Below are positions 10,433 to 21,349 of a stretch of DNA of 64,000 nucleotides, one piece after another. The DNA comes from Alitta virens (taxonomy: Eukaryota > Annelida > Polychaeta > Phyllodocida > Nereididae): contig OW028576.1 of assembly GCA_932294295.1 (NCBI GenBank), positions 21,831,227 through 21,895,226 on the forward strand, in the 5' to 3' direction. The translations under genes and the position numbers were made by a program. Each line of letters opens with the position of its first letter. The first letter of the stretch is position 1. Below the pieces are notes generated by a model that did not search any database, was not told where the DNA came from, and worked only from the letters and a program-made list of their open reading frames with translations.

Positions 10433-13400
10433 ATGGATGATATATTGACCAAAAGGAGTAGAACAGAGGGCGCTAATGCTGATACAAAGCCTTACATTAT
10501 TAGACCTGTGAGTCAAAAAATATCTAGAAAGTTTGGAATAGAAGAAGTAACATACAAAACCAAATTTAATAATAACTTGCAAGGCGTACAACTACTTAAC
10601 GCTCAGAATGAATTACATAACATGTTCACGGATGTTATAGAGTTGGTTAATGAGAAACATCCTAATGGTGATGATAAAGCAAGGATCACTATTAATCACT
10701 CAGGATTGGAGAGGGAAGTGTTTATACATTGTCAACCAAAACACAACATTACAGCAGATGTTATAATGGAAAGGTAAGAATGAGACGACATAATAATTAT
10801 AATCTTTTTACAACATTAATAATTTAACATATTATAGTGTTACAGTTTTTATTTTATTTATAGGATAAACTCCGTTCTCCAATCGAACAAATCACTAGAT
10901 ATTGATGATACTTTTGAAATTAACGTGGGCATCATGAGCGCTGACAGCCAAGGAGGCGGTGGTAGCAGAGCAATTGTAGATACTGATCCCTTATCAGCTA
11001 GTTGTACAATCAAAAAAAAACATTCAATGGTGTTTATTCCTGTGATAAGAAATGAATATTTGTGTGCAGGTAGGGCTATTATAACATGCAAAGCTAAACT
11101 AGATAATATGAGCAAAGCAAAATTTGCAAAACTTATAAGAAAAGATAGGTCTATGAGTAAAGCGCACGATTCGCAACGTAGCTGTGCCATCAGACTTCAC
11201 AGAAAGGCGGGTGTATCAACAACTTCGCCTGTTAAAGTTAAGGACCTACATAAGTTTGAGTCAGAATTAGACATCCAGATTGTTGTTATATCGGGGGATA
11301 CAGGCAACGATGTCATATACAAAGGTATATTAACTAGACCGAGAAAGATTTTTTTATATCTGAAGGATAATCACTATCATAGTATCACAGGTATCAATGG
11401 TTTTTTTGTCAACAGTAAGATATGCAATCATTGTTTTGAAGTATATAACAAAAATAGAAAGCACGGTTGTGATACAGTATGTAGAACATGCTGTTCTGAA
11501 AATTGCATGTTTGACAATACATCTATAGAATGCATAGACTGTAATATGATGTGTCGTAATACACTGTGTTATGAGAGACATAAAAAACGCAGACGGTATG
11601 ACAGAGGTGTTCTGAAGGATGAAGATCAGCCCTCTCTCTGCGAACAATACTACATGTGTAAGACATGTTTCGTAATACTAAATACATCAAAAAGAGCCAA
11701 ACATTTACATATGTGTGGCGAATGGTTATGTACATGCTGTCATGAGTATGTTTTAGGCGAACATTTATGTTTCTATAGGATAAAGAAAGCTAAGATGTCA
11801 TCAGGAAAATTTTTATATTATGATTTTGAAACGTGTCAAAACAATATCATCACATGCAAAAAAGGTTACAAGAATAAACCACGTGATGACTGCGATAAGT
11901 GTATACCTCTAGAACTATGCACTCCATGTCGTAAATGTGTAAACTGTAAGAGACCATATTGCGGTTTACAGAAACATATACCTAACTTTTTAGTATGTCA
12001 AACAGTATGTGATAATTGTGAGGATAATGCGTTCACACCTTACTCTAAATGTGAGAACTGCGGCGATAGATGCAATACCTGCTCTGTTAAAGACAATTCC
12101 CTTAAACATTTTATAAGGGATTTATGTAACAATGATACATGCGGTAAGAGGGAAAAAATATTTAAGGGGCCAGATACAACAGAGGAATTCTGTAAGTGGT
12201 TATTAACGCCTCAACATAAAGATGTTACGGCAATTGCACACAACGCTAAAGCATTTGATGCCCATTTTGTTCTCGGTTATTGCGTAGATAATGGTGTTTT
12301 CCCAGAAGTTATATTTACTGGCACAAAGATTATGTTGATGAATATTAAACAGGGGGTGAGCATTAGATTCATAGATAGTTTGAATTTTCTACCCATGCGT
12401 TTGAAGGCACTACCCAAAGCTCTAGGCCTACAAGGGGAATTGAAGAAAGGTGATTTTCCACACTTAGCAAATACACTAGAGAACCAAGAATACATTGGAC
12501 CAATGTTTGCGCCATATTATTATGGTGTTGATTTTATGTCTACAGCTGACAGAACAGAGTTCTTCATTTGGTACAATGAGCAACAGGGTAAAACATTTGA
12601 TTTTCAGAAAGAATTGCTAGAGTACACACGGGCTGATGTAACCATTCTGAGGGAAGCATGCACTAGTTTTAGAAAACTTATAATGGCAGTTACAACAATA
12701 CAGGATTCAAACATCGCAGGTATAGATCCTTTCGCTCATGCTACCCTAGCATCTTGTGCAATGCAGGTAATTAGACAACTTATGCTCTATGAAGTACATA
12801 ATGTGACTTTAACAGATGGTAGATCAGGTGAGGCTGTTCTCAGAAGAGATGAATGGTATTTTAATAACGAAATTATTAATAATGACATGATATCCGAGTC
12901 GTCATTCGTCAGCTCTCCTATACCGCAAATACCCGCACAGGGGTATGGTAAACATCATAATGATAGTCAGAAGTCAGCTTTATGGTTAGAATGGATAAGT
13001 CACTCAGAGGACAAATTTATACAGCATGCTAGGAATGGTGGTGAATTTCGTATACCAGGAACAAGGTATACAGTCGATGGTATACATATAAACAGTAATA
13101 CCGTTTACGAATACCTAGGATGTCGTTTTCATGGTCATACATGTCAGAAAGACAGACAGGCCAAGGATCCACGTACACACCTATCTTTGAAAGCTCTTTA
13201 CAACAGAACTATAGAACGTCTTCATGAAATAGGAACACTAGGGTACAATGTTATTTCGATATGGGAGTGTCACTATGATAAATTACTACAAACCAACACA
13301 ATTATGAGTGAATTTGTGAAGCAGTGCGACACGGTCAAGCCTTTGAAAATACGTGATAGTTTTTTTGGCGGACGAGTCGAGCCAACAAAACTCTATTATG

Positions 13401-14696
13401 ATGTTAAACATGGAGAGAAGATACGTTTCTATGACGTAACTTCGTTATATCCCCATATCACGATGTCTGGAGTTTATCCTACGTCCCACGCTACAATAAT
13501 TAAGGACCCTGATATCTTTGATTATACTCTAGAATCATATTATGGTCTAGCGCAGGTACGAATTGTGCCGCCACGAGGTCTATACATACCTGTTCTACCG
13601 GTGAGGTGTAGAGGTAAACTCAAGTTCCCATTATGCGGTACATGTTCATCAAAGGAAACCCAGATGCAATGTAAATGCAGTGATGTTAAAAGAGCGCTCT
13701 TTGGTACATGGACAACACCAGAGTTGAAAGAAGCCATTAAACAAGGTTACGTATTGATTAAGATATATGAAGTGTATCACTTTCCTAGCACTACAAATGA
13801 TGATGTTTTTGGTAGTATATTCACTGAATATGTTAAAATGTTCCTTAAACAGAAACAACAGGCATCAGGATATCCTCAGTGGGTAACAACTAATGCCGAT
13901 AAAGATAGCTATATATCTAACTATAACAGAGAGCAGGGTATCATGCTTGATAAAGATGCAATTGCGCACAATCCACCACTTAGAACAATTTGTAAATTGT
14001 TCCTCAACAGTGTGTGGGGGAAGTTTGTGCAGAGACAAAATCTACCCAGGTCATTCTATATGAAAACCCTAAATGAATATACTCAGATGAAGAATGATCC
14101 CACAAAAAATATAATGAATTTTCATCTAATCTCAAATGATTATATTGTAGTGGATGTTATGAATGCCGAAACTTTTGAAGAGGAATCAACTTTCACTAAT
14201 GAGATTATAGGTATTTTTACAACATCCTTAGCACGACTACATTTGCTACAAGTGCTAAACAAAATAGGGCGTAATACGCTATATTACGACACCGATTCAG
14301 TTATTTTCGTTGAGCAAAATGGTGAACAGGTTGTTGAAACAGGTGATCTGTTAGGTCAATTAACTGATAAGCTCAAACAGGATACATATATTAAGACTTT
14401 CTTGTCTACAGGTCCTAAGAGCTACTCATACAAAATTAAACACTGATACCGTTGTACGTAAAATCAAAGGTATTTTATTAAACCACACAAATTCTGCAAT
14501 CGTTGATTTTGACTGTATGAGACAGATAGTGTTTGGTCAAAAACAATTAGTCAAACTCCCAACTAGTAATCAGATTTCGCGAGTTAAACATAGAGGTATA
14601 GTTTATAATAGACGTACAAGCAAAATATATAGAAAAGTGTTTGATAAAAGAGTAATAATTAAAAATACATACAACACATTACCTTACGGTTACTGA
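10433..14696 (+). CDS. Polinton DNA polymerase B (protein-primed type), two exons, frameshifted C-terminus
   Basis: Exon 1 is 10,433-10,773, the 90-bp GT-AG intron is 10,774-10,863, and exon 2 is open to 14,446 (about 1,307 residues). Going along the protein: an N-terminal module with NEYLCAGRAI (Cys about residue 181) and DNHYHSI (His about 284), which resembles the Cys and His motifs of OTU-like cysteine proteases; clustered CxxC zinc-binding motifs; exonuclease motifs YYDFETC, AHNAKAFDAHF and YTRADV; a segment with YLGCRFHGHTC resembling the Vsr endonuclease signature; and palm motifs YDVTSLYPH (A), LFLNSVWGKF (B) and YYDTDSV (C). Polintons replicate with this protein-primed family. The frame stops just after GPKSYSYK; the normal C-terminal region continues in another frame to the TGA at 14,694-14,696, so a one-base-type frameshift lies near 14,440 in an A-rich run. 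The same first-intron position recurs in the polymerase copy at 28,349. Confidence 0.95.
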
Positions 14697-15021
14697 TATG
14701 TGCATACATAATGCCTACTGTATGGTCATAGAAATGCTTTACAGCACACCAGAAAGTTTCATGCTTAAATATATGACTAGAACTTACAAATTACGTTTTA
14801 CTGTTATATCTGTATCATAACCAGTCTAGTAGTACTGTTATAATATATTTACATGATTCTCTACTGTACGATTTGTAATACGAGTGTGTTGTTTTGCAAA
14901 ATAGCTTTAGAATGTTCTATATTATAACCTTTAGTCAGTGACCTGTACACAAATATTCTATATTATGAACTACTTAATCGTAATATATACATCCAGTGTA
15001 GATCGCCATAACAACTCGATA
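14697..15021. other. Spacer between polymerase and first membrane-protein gene
   Basis: AT-rich DNA with no supported gene. It presumably holds the polymerase 3' end and the promoter of the next gene. An in-frame upstream ATG at 14,938 exists, but the ATG at 15,022 is preferred because a signal peptide starts there. Confidence 0.4.
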
Positions 15022-15654
15022 ATGCTTCTTCTTTTTACCTTTGTTCTGTGCATAAACGCAGTTACCAATACTGCTATATTATGTGGATCTTATAAGAGCT
15101 TACAACGCTTTAACGTATGTGATTGTATTACGCTTTACGACGGGGGCATCCAAGCGGATTGCACCAAATCATCATGGCTACAACAAGTACCATCATTCTC
15201 GTCGTACATTGTACAACATATTACGCTAGTTAATATGTCAGGAACTGCATTCTGTCATAATGCAATACAGAAGGTTACCGGTGTACACAAGGCTTCAATT
15301 GTATGTCTAACCACTGATAAAGGTGAGTCTTATATTAGGCTAAAAAATGTATTTCAATCGCAACGATATCACAACAGTATACATATAATGCGCTTTATAT
15401 TACAGATATGTCTAAAACTGTGCAGTGTACTACGTATTCACACAAGGAATTCCTATCAACACAGGATACTTCGAGCGCATCACCTATATCTAATATAGTA
15501 AATGTCAACACCCTCGCTGTTATAACGAGACATAATGATAATGGTTTGTCAGACGTTAGCAAGCACGCGACTACTATTAGCACCTTCCAATTTAATGTGT
15601 CGTGTATAGCTCTGGCATACATTACGTTCAAGGTATGTTTGTATAATTTATAGT

Positions 15655-15699
<45 letters not shown>

Positions 15700-15852
15700 A
15701 TGAACACATGAATAACACTTGTCTTTACACTGTAGATCATAACAACTATATTAAAGATGGTACGCTACTGCAGAAAACAGAGGTCGCAACTTTCGCAAGG
15801 CCGACTAAGCACAAGTTCAGCCATGACAGAATCCAGAGAGGGCCTTGTTTAA
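15022..15852 (+). CDS. Spliced type I membrane protein with LRR N-terminal-cap-like ectodomain (copy A)
   Basis: Three exons are inferred: 15,022-15,322, 15,406-15,632 and 15,736-15,852, with GTGAGT and GTATGT donors and TTACAG and TGTAG acceptors; the phases match and give about 214 residues. The protein starts with a hydrophobic signal peptide (MLLLFTFVLCINAV). It has a Cys-rich cap of the form CDC...ADCTKS...VP, like the leucine-rich-repeat N-terminal cap, then one LRR-like strand ending NMSGTAFCH. A linker precedes a hydrophobic segment that crosses the second exon junction and a basic tail. Copies B (16,654) and C (33,942) share the ADCT and M(S/T)GTxxC motifs. I know of no named family. 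A surface role is inferred from topology and from its place next to the polymerase in both Polintons. Confidence 0.7.
15659..15693. repeat. (AT)n microsatellite in an intron
   Basis: A perfect AT dinucleotide run inside the second inferred intron of membrane-protein gene A. Confidence 0.95.
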
Positions 15853-16245
15853 TTGAATATTTGCGTGACTTACTGTTCCGTATATTTATATATACCCCAA
15901 TGTGTAATAATATGTCTCAGTAACCTATAAAAACTATATATTGTAGCATTGTTGATATGTATCTATATACCATAGTATATATCATGAAATACTATAGTAG
16001 TACTATTTGCTTGATTAAAACATATTTGGAGTAACACCTAAATTGTTGTTGTACTTTTTTACAGCTATATATAGCATCTGCATGATAGTCTTCAATAGTT
16101 ATAACTATAAATGTATTTACAGCGATAGGTGTGTATATATGTATATTATGATTGTACTAGCACGTACATATGTATAGATATTACAGAGTACAATAATTTC
16201 GGCCATCCTTGCACATATTAGTAAGTAGTTAAAAAAACCGAATTC
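15853..16245. other. Intergenic AT-rich spacer, no gene
   Basis: Sequence between the two membrane-protein genes with many ATATAT words and no supported frame. Confidence 0.5.
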
Positions 16246-16340
16246 CTCATTGACAATAAATTTGCGCATAAAACATCTGAATTACTCATTGACAATAACT
16301 TTGCACAAATGAATTTTTCATTGACAATAAAGATGCACAA
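16246..16340 (+). repeat. Three direct repeats of CTCATTGACAATAA upstream of gene B
   Basis: Copies begin at about 16,246, 16,285 and 16,317. Each is followed by a related TTTGCGCA / TTTGCACA / GATGCACA word, at spacings of roughly 39 and 32-34 bp. Their place before the gene at 16,654 suggests binding sites for a regulator, but this is inference. Confidence 0.65.
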
Positions 16341-16653
16341 AAACCATTCGGTGTACTGTGAATGCTATTCATTAAGATATATATACATCGACAGTTTAAA
16401 CATTGTTATGTCATTAAAGTAACATATGTTTACTATAACAGTCATGAGCCGATGTTTTCATTGCTGTCGTATAGACATTGCAACCCTGCTAATTACCCCC
16501 CTAAAACAGTTCACACTGTACTGTTAGCTAACCATAGACATTACAAGAAGGGGTTTAATTGCATAATAGAGTCAGGGGGGTGGTTAATTACATAACGAAT
16601 TGCCACTGGTTAGAACTTCTATTCAGTTGCTTAGAAACATTTACAGAGTTAAC

Positions 16654-18003
16654 ATGGAGACAGTACAGCGTCTTAACATTCTGATTGCGCTTATTAGTTT
16701 AGTAGCACTGACACACGGATATCGCTACATTTGCGCCAATCGTTTATGCCTATGCAAGGTTACTAACAAGGGGAAAGACATCCGCGCAGATTGTACGAAG
16801 TCGCAGGCGTTAGAGCGAGTACCCATAGAGGAGTTCTCAAACATGGAATACGGTATGCTTTCTTTCGTGGACATGACGGGTACCAGGTACTGTCATTCAA
16901 GCATACCCCTCCCTGCATATGACATATCGGCAAAAATTGTGTGTCAAAGGAGGAGAAACAAGATTCCTGAACCCGTCATTAGTCGCAGTAATGATCAGAT
17001 CGAACACCAATACGGCTACGTCGTTATAGAACAATCAAACAGCGCTACAGTGATCATTTCATCCATCTCTGGAGTTTTGCTAATAGCTGTATCGACGGGC
17101 ATTGGCATATGGCTTCATAAGGTAAGGTTATTTAATGACTTAATTATTTGTTGTCAAAGACTCTGCTATTTTTTATAGCTGTTATTCAGAACTAATGTTA
17201 TATAATTTTGAACAGTATATCTATTTTAAACAGAATATTACAATGTTGTGCTATACATGGTAAAATTTGACACTTGGTGGCACTGTATGTATCGTTGAAC
17301 AGCATGTCTATTTTAAGCAGAATAATATTGCCAGGTGGCGCTATATATATATGTTCAGGATCGACACTTGGTGGCGCTGCATATTGATTTATTTTGGACG
17401 CCAGATGGCGCTACAATGTTTAAGATTGGCTACTTGGGGGGCGTTGCGAACCTCGCAATTAGCTGATGTGTTCAATTAAACTATATGCGATCATATATAC
17501 ATATTGTTCACGCCTGATGTTAATATTACTCATTCATTAACTGTTTTATTTTATATATAGAGAAATCCTACAGCTGGCACGGCAATTCTGACGGGTGTCA
17601 CTAGCATGGCCAGGCATACGCTAACGGGGGCACTGAGTAGGCTGCGCCAGGGAGGGGGTCAATCTACTAATAGCAGGTAACAAAACAGAAGAAACACTAT
17701 ATATATATATTACTCCAGTATATAGATATAATACATATATACTTTTTAATACTTTTTAGCACAAGCGACGATTCCTCGGATACCACCGACCATGATATAA
17801 ATGAATCGACTCCCTGCTCATCAGCACAGCCATATACGTCACAAGGAACACCGACAACTGATTTGGATTCTACAATTAAGGTTACGGATACTACAGTTAA
17901 AGTTACACTTTCTTATACTGACACTTCTGACGATGATGATGAAACTACTGATGCTTATAGAAAGAAACTACGTAGTTATATTGGCAAAAGTACACCTGTA
18001 TAG
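16654..18003 (+). CDS. Spliced type I membrane protein with LRR N-terminal-cap-like ectodomain (copy B)
   Basis: Exons are 16,654-17,121, 17,561-17,676 and 17,760-18,003 (donors GTAAGG and GTAACA; acceptors TATATAG and TTTTTAG; phases match; about 275 residues). The ATG at 16,654 gives a clean signal peptide (LNILIALISLVALTHG), so it is preferred to the in-frame ATG at 16,600. The ectodomain has CLCKV...ADCTKS...VP, then VDMTGTRYCH, paralogous to copy A. A single transmembrane helix (IISSISGVLLIAVSTGIGIW) ends exactly at the first splice donor, and copy C has its donor at the same place. Exons 2 and 3 encode the cytoplasmic tail, with a basic membrane-proximal part and then a Ser/Thr- and Asp-rich end (SDDSSD, TDTSDDDDE). 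The large first intron contains CTCF-like motifs. Confidence 0.75.
17271..17440 (+). promoter_or_regulatory. Intronic cluster of five GGTGGCGCTG-type motifs
   Basis: Motifs related to CACTTGGTGGCGCTG begin at about 17,271, 17,329, 17,365, 17,399 and 17,430 within the first intron of membrane-protein gene B. They are the same family as the arrays in both terminal repeats and resemble the CTCF core consensus. The 31-36-bp spacing of the last four echoes the termini. Confidence 0.7.
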
Positions 18004-18790
18004 AGATATTCTCACAACATGATCTAATTGATGCTAATTGTACTTATATTATATGTCTGTTAATGCACTTTATTACCCAAGGTATTATATAGGTACTATT
18101 CTATGATATGTATACCTATCGTATTGTAATGTCATACTTGTATATATTTGTATTGTTCATGTATAGAGATGTTCTTATACAGTGAACTAATTGATGCTAA
18201 CTGTCCTTTAATATTATACTCAAAGTATATACTCTACTACTTCTATGATATTGTATATGTAGGTAATGATTATGAAAATTACTCGTATATAGAGATGGCA
18301 TTATATATAATGTCCTAACGGATGTTAATCACTCTTATAATATATATGAAGTAGATCTGCTGTTTTTTACATTTTCCATGATCTGTGTGACTAGCATATT
18401 GCAATGCTACACCTGTATATATCTCTATAATATTTGCGAATACTGCTAGTATTATTATATATTGTTGATTAGTACTGTGTATACAAAGTCGCTTGAAGAC
18501 TTACTTTTGATATGTTATTATTATATATATTGCTGATTAGTACTGTGTATACAAAGTCGCTTGAAGACTTACTTTTGATACTAAATAAAATCATACAACA
18601 GTATATACTATATGTACAGAGTTATACATTAATATTAAGTTCGTCTGGTTAGCATATATTAGTAGACTATATGACATAGACAATGTATTTGAGTAATACA
18701 TATATATGTAACCCGGAAATCATCTTTGATGTTCAATACATTTTTAATAATAAAAATAGTACAATACCAATAACAAATAGTACAATAACA
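18004..18790. repeat. Intergenic region with degenerate and tandem repeats
   Basis: No gene is seen. A block of the form TATAGAGATG...CTAATTGATGCTAA recurs in diverged form near 18,002, 18,163 and 18,290. A 68-bp tandem duplication containing GATTAGTACTGTGTATAC lies at about 18,447-18,580 and is nearly perfect. This is the convergence point between plus-strand gene B and the minus-strand CARD-like gene. Confidence 0.7.
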
Positions 18791-19533
18791 TCATATAAAA
18801 CAAAAATAAGGGGTCAAAAGAGTCATCTCGGGTGCAGCATGTTCCACATGATGTAGGGCGGTGTCGATACTTTGTAGATCATCAATAGTTAATGATACTC
18901 CTTCGCTCTTTTGATCATAACTGATGGTCTCGCACAATGTTGTTACACATCCCTCCTTGATTAGGTAGAAAAAGCCCCCCAGATGCACAGTAGCGTTGAC
19001 TTCACCGCATGATAAAGGCGGTATGTAGTGTACCAGGTTAATAAACATCTGTAGAGGTAGCGATATTGTCAGTTCCTCTTTAAGAACAGTACCCTGTAAT
19101 TAAAAAGATATTATCCATAATTAATATATACATATGCGTATGTTGTAAATATATGTTAAGGATATATTGTATACCGTACCTGTGTATCTGTTAGATCGAT
19201 GCTGACGTCGCCATCTATACACATAACATTGAGAGTTATTGAAGTACTAATAATAATACTTGTGCGTTTACCTCCTATTAATCCTGGAATTGTACTAAAC
19301 ACATCCTCGTACTCTCTTTGCAAAAATCTGAAGAACAATGCTGTAGCTTTGTAACACTTTTCTATGTATAATGTTTTCAGTAGCATTTTAGTCTTATCCA
19401 GGAGTGATGTTTGTGACCTAATAACAATTAAATCAGAGTCCTTCAGCAATCCCTCACAGCGTAGCATTATAGCTATCTCATTGGTATTAACATGGTAAAT
19501 AAATGCATCAGCATAGTCTCGTAGTATTTCCAT
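18791..19533 (-). CDS. Spliced protein with N-terminal CARD-like (death-fold) domain
   Basis: Exon 1 is 19,533-19,180 and exon 2 is 19,093-18,791; the 86-bp intron has a GTACGG donor and a TTACAG acceptor, and joining keeps the frame (about 218 residues). Residues 1-90 look like a caspase-recruitment domain: an all-helical, roughly 85-residue segment with MEILRDYADAFIYHV, a turn LLKDSDLIVI, then TSLLDKTKMLLKTL and ATALFFRFLQREYEDVF, which follows the six-helix spacing and hydrophobic pattern of CARDs. The remaining roughly 125 residues are mostly strand-like and not recognised. A TATAAAAGG box lies 30-38 bp upstream of the ATG. Death-fold proteins in viruses and hosts usually act in apoptosis or innate signalling; a host-interaction role here is inference. 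The call rests on pattern only. Confidence 0.55.
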
Positions 19534-19562
19534 GGCGAGTTGTAAGAGTGGGGCAGGTCCTA

Positions 19563-19571
19563 CCTTTTATA
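19563..19571 (-). promoter_or_regulatory. TATA box (TATAAAAGG) of the CARD-like gene
   Basis: A canonical TATAAAAGG on the minus strand, 30 bp before the ATG at 19,533, giving a very short leader. The PC4-like gene has the same 9-mer at 21,048-21,056. Confidence 0.75.
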
Positions 19572-20074
19572 CATGTAGTCAACAGCTATCATGTAATTAA
19601 CAATACGGTTAGGAAGCGGTAAATGAGAAGTACGAAATTGCGTGCGACTATCAGTATCTGCATGTGTAGAGCATTCTCTCATAAACGACTCATCATGCCG
19701 CACCTAAACTTGTTGTACTAATGTATGTAGTTGAGACTTCTCAAATAGATCATCTTATTTGTTTAAAATACGGTTGAAACATATGCTTTGGCTGACATTA
19801 TAAAAAAACACAACAATTTAATATACGTGTATATATTTATTAATGTGGTGATATATATTGGTGCATTACTGACAAAAATGCAGCACACACGTAAACATAG
19901 TGTCTGTATATTATAACAAAGTACTTACATATATATATATATAGATTATATATAATAATACAAAAAATATACTTATATAATATTATGGATATATAATTAT
20001 AGTATAACGAACTATGTTCTACCACCTTTTATAACAATAGTATATAACCTATAAAGCATATTCGAGTTATTAAG
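19572..20074. other. Spacer between CARD-like and PC4-like genes
   Basis: No supported gene. The stretch is AT-rich with runs of ATAT near 19,930, and holds the 3' end of the PC4-like gene and the upstream region of the CARD-like gene. Confidence 0.45.
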
Positions 20075-20960
20075 TTAATTAGGAGAATTTGTGACTGTAG
20101 AACTGGATGAAGCAGTAGGCTGTCTGAGTGAGATATTGTAAGGACGATGCGCATGTCTTGGTATAGATGGCTTAGGTGTGCAATGGTCACATGCATGCAC
20201 ATCATCCTGAGTATCATGAGTGTTGTAACATGCTGTCAGTTCAGCCAAACCGCTCCATCTGTCTTCAAGTTGAGGCAGGAGGTCTAGCAGTTTCGCAAAC
20301 TCATACTTCGTGAGCTTTACACCTCTTTGTGTTGGGTGTTCAGATGTAAGCGACATGTTTCTAAAGAAACTGTGGCGCAGGTCAACTGTACAGGAGGCCT
20401 TTTTTGCCCTACAGTGCACATTTTTACCAATGTGTATCTTTAAAATATTCTGAGAATATTCATCAACCTCAGCCGTATCATCGAACATCTCATTATCCTC
20501 AGTAATATATTCTATATCATCAATCATGTCCGTTCTAGCCGAATCACTCGTAATTGCCTCAGTTCCATCGTCTGTTTGATGCGTGTTACTATCCTATAAC
20601 AAATAGTAAATGGGGAGATTATTACAATGTTACATATATGAATATATATATATATATATATATATACTAACAGTATTATACCAAGATACTTACAATACCT
20701 ATAAAAGCAGCCATGTTACGCATGTTCTCAAGCAAATCTCGCGTTTGCTGCTTGTCCAGCGTAACCCCTTTCTTTGTAGGGATCAGACAGTAATTTTGGT
20801 CGTCTAAAGTGTATACTCTTAGATGCATTGATACCTTGCCTCTGTACCGCTGGAGCGTGAGAAATTTCCTTGAGCTAATTTCTCGATGCCACAAAAACTG
20901 GCCTTTTATCTGCGTTCCTCCCTGATTGTAGTGTTTCCTTGTCACCGCATTGTTTGCCAT
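20075..20960 (-). CDS. Spliced protein with two PC4/Sub1-like domains
   Basis: Exon 1 is 20,960-20,694 and exon 2 is 20,593-20,075, with a GTAAGT donor and a TTATAG acceptor; both phases are zero, giving about 261 residues. Exon 1 matches the PC4 (transcriptional coactivator p15) pattern: REISSRKFLTLQRYRGKV and HLRVY, followed by TKKGVTLDKQQTRDLL. That is strands with conserved basic and aromatic residues, then the helix after a K-x-G-(hydrophobic)-x-L motif. Exon 2 repeats the pattern more weakly (ILKIHIG, TVDLRHSFF, TQRGVKLTKYEFAKLLDLL), separated by an acidic linker. PC4 folds bind single-stranded DNA and modulate transcription, so a role in element replication or early transcription is plausible but inferred. 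The C-terminal roughly 50 residues have a few Cys and His and a Ser-rich end. Confidence 0.7.
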
Positions 20961-21047
20961 TTTGTGTGTTGCGATATATCAGTTGCGATATGAGAGAGTT
21001 CAGCAAGTCTTCGTAGAAACGATATAATGCGTAGATCCAGTATCAGG

Positions 21048-21056
21048 CCTTTTATA
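21048..21056 (-). promoter_or_regulatory. TATA box (TATAAAAGG) of the PC4-like gene
   Basis: Minus-strand TATAAAAGG lies 88 bp upstream of the ATG at 20,960. It is identical in its nine bases to the box before the CARD-like gene, suggesting that the two are expressed as a class. Confidence 0.7.
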
Positions 21057-21349
21057 GTATTCAGCATTTTTAATTATTAACCGGCTGTATGTTTGTTTGT
21101 TTGTTTGACATATCATCGTGTACCATCATGTCATTAAATAACCATTTACTTGTTATAGTGTCATTGCGTGTCCCGTGTACTTAAAACAACAGTGCGTGAT
21201 GCTAGTTTTTAATAGCTATGACGCCAGAACGTCTGTTGTATGAATATTCATTACAGTTGTTATTACTTAATAACGTATTTTATAAAACAGTTGTACTATA
21301 TATATCTTTAATACCTCAATTATAACTTTCTTTTAGTTCTAATACCAAT
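21057..21349. other. Spacer between the capsid block and the PC4-like gene
   Basis: No gene. It includes a GTTT tetranucleotide run near 21,090 and AT-rich sequence that probably holds the 3' end of the capsid-block transcript. Confidence 0.45.
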
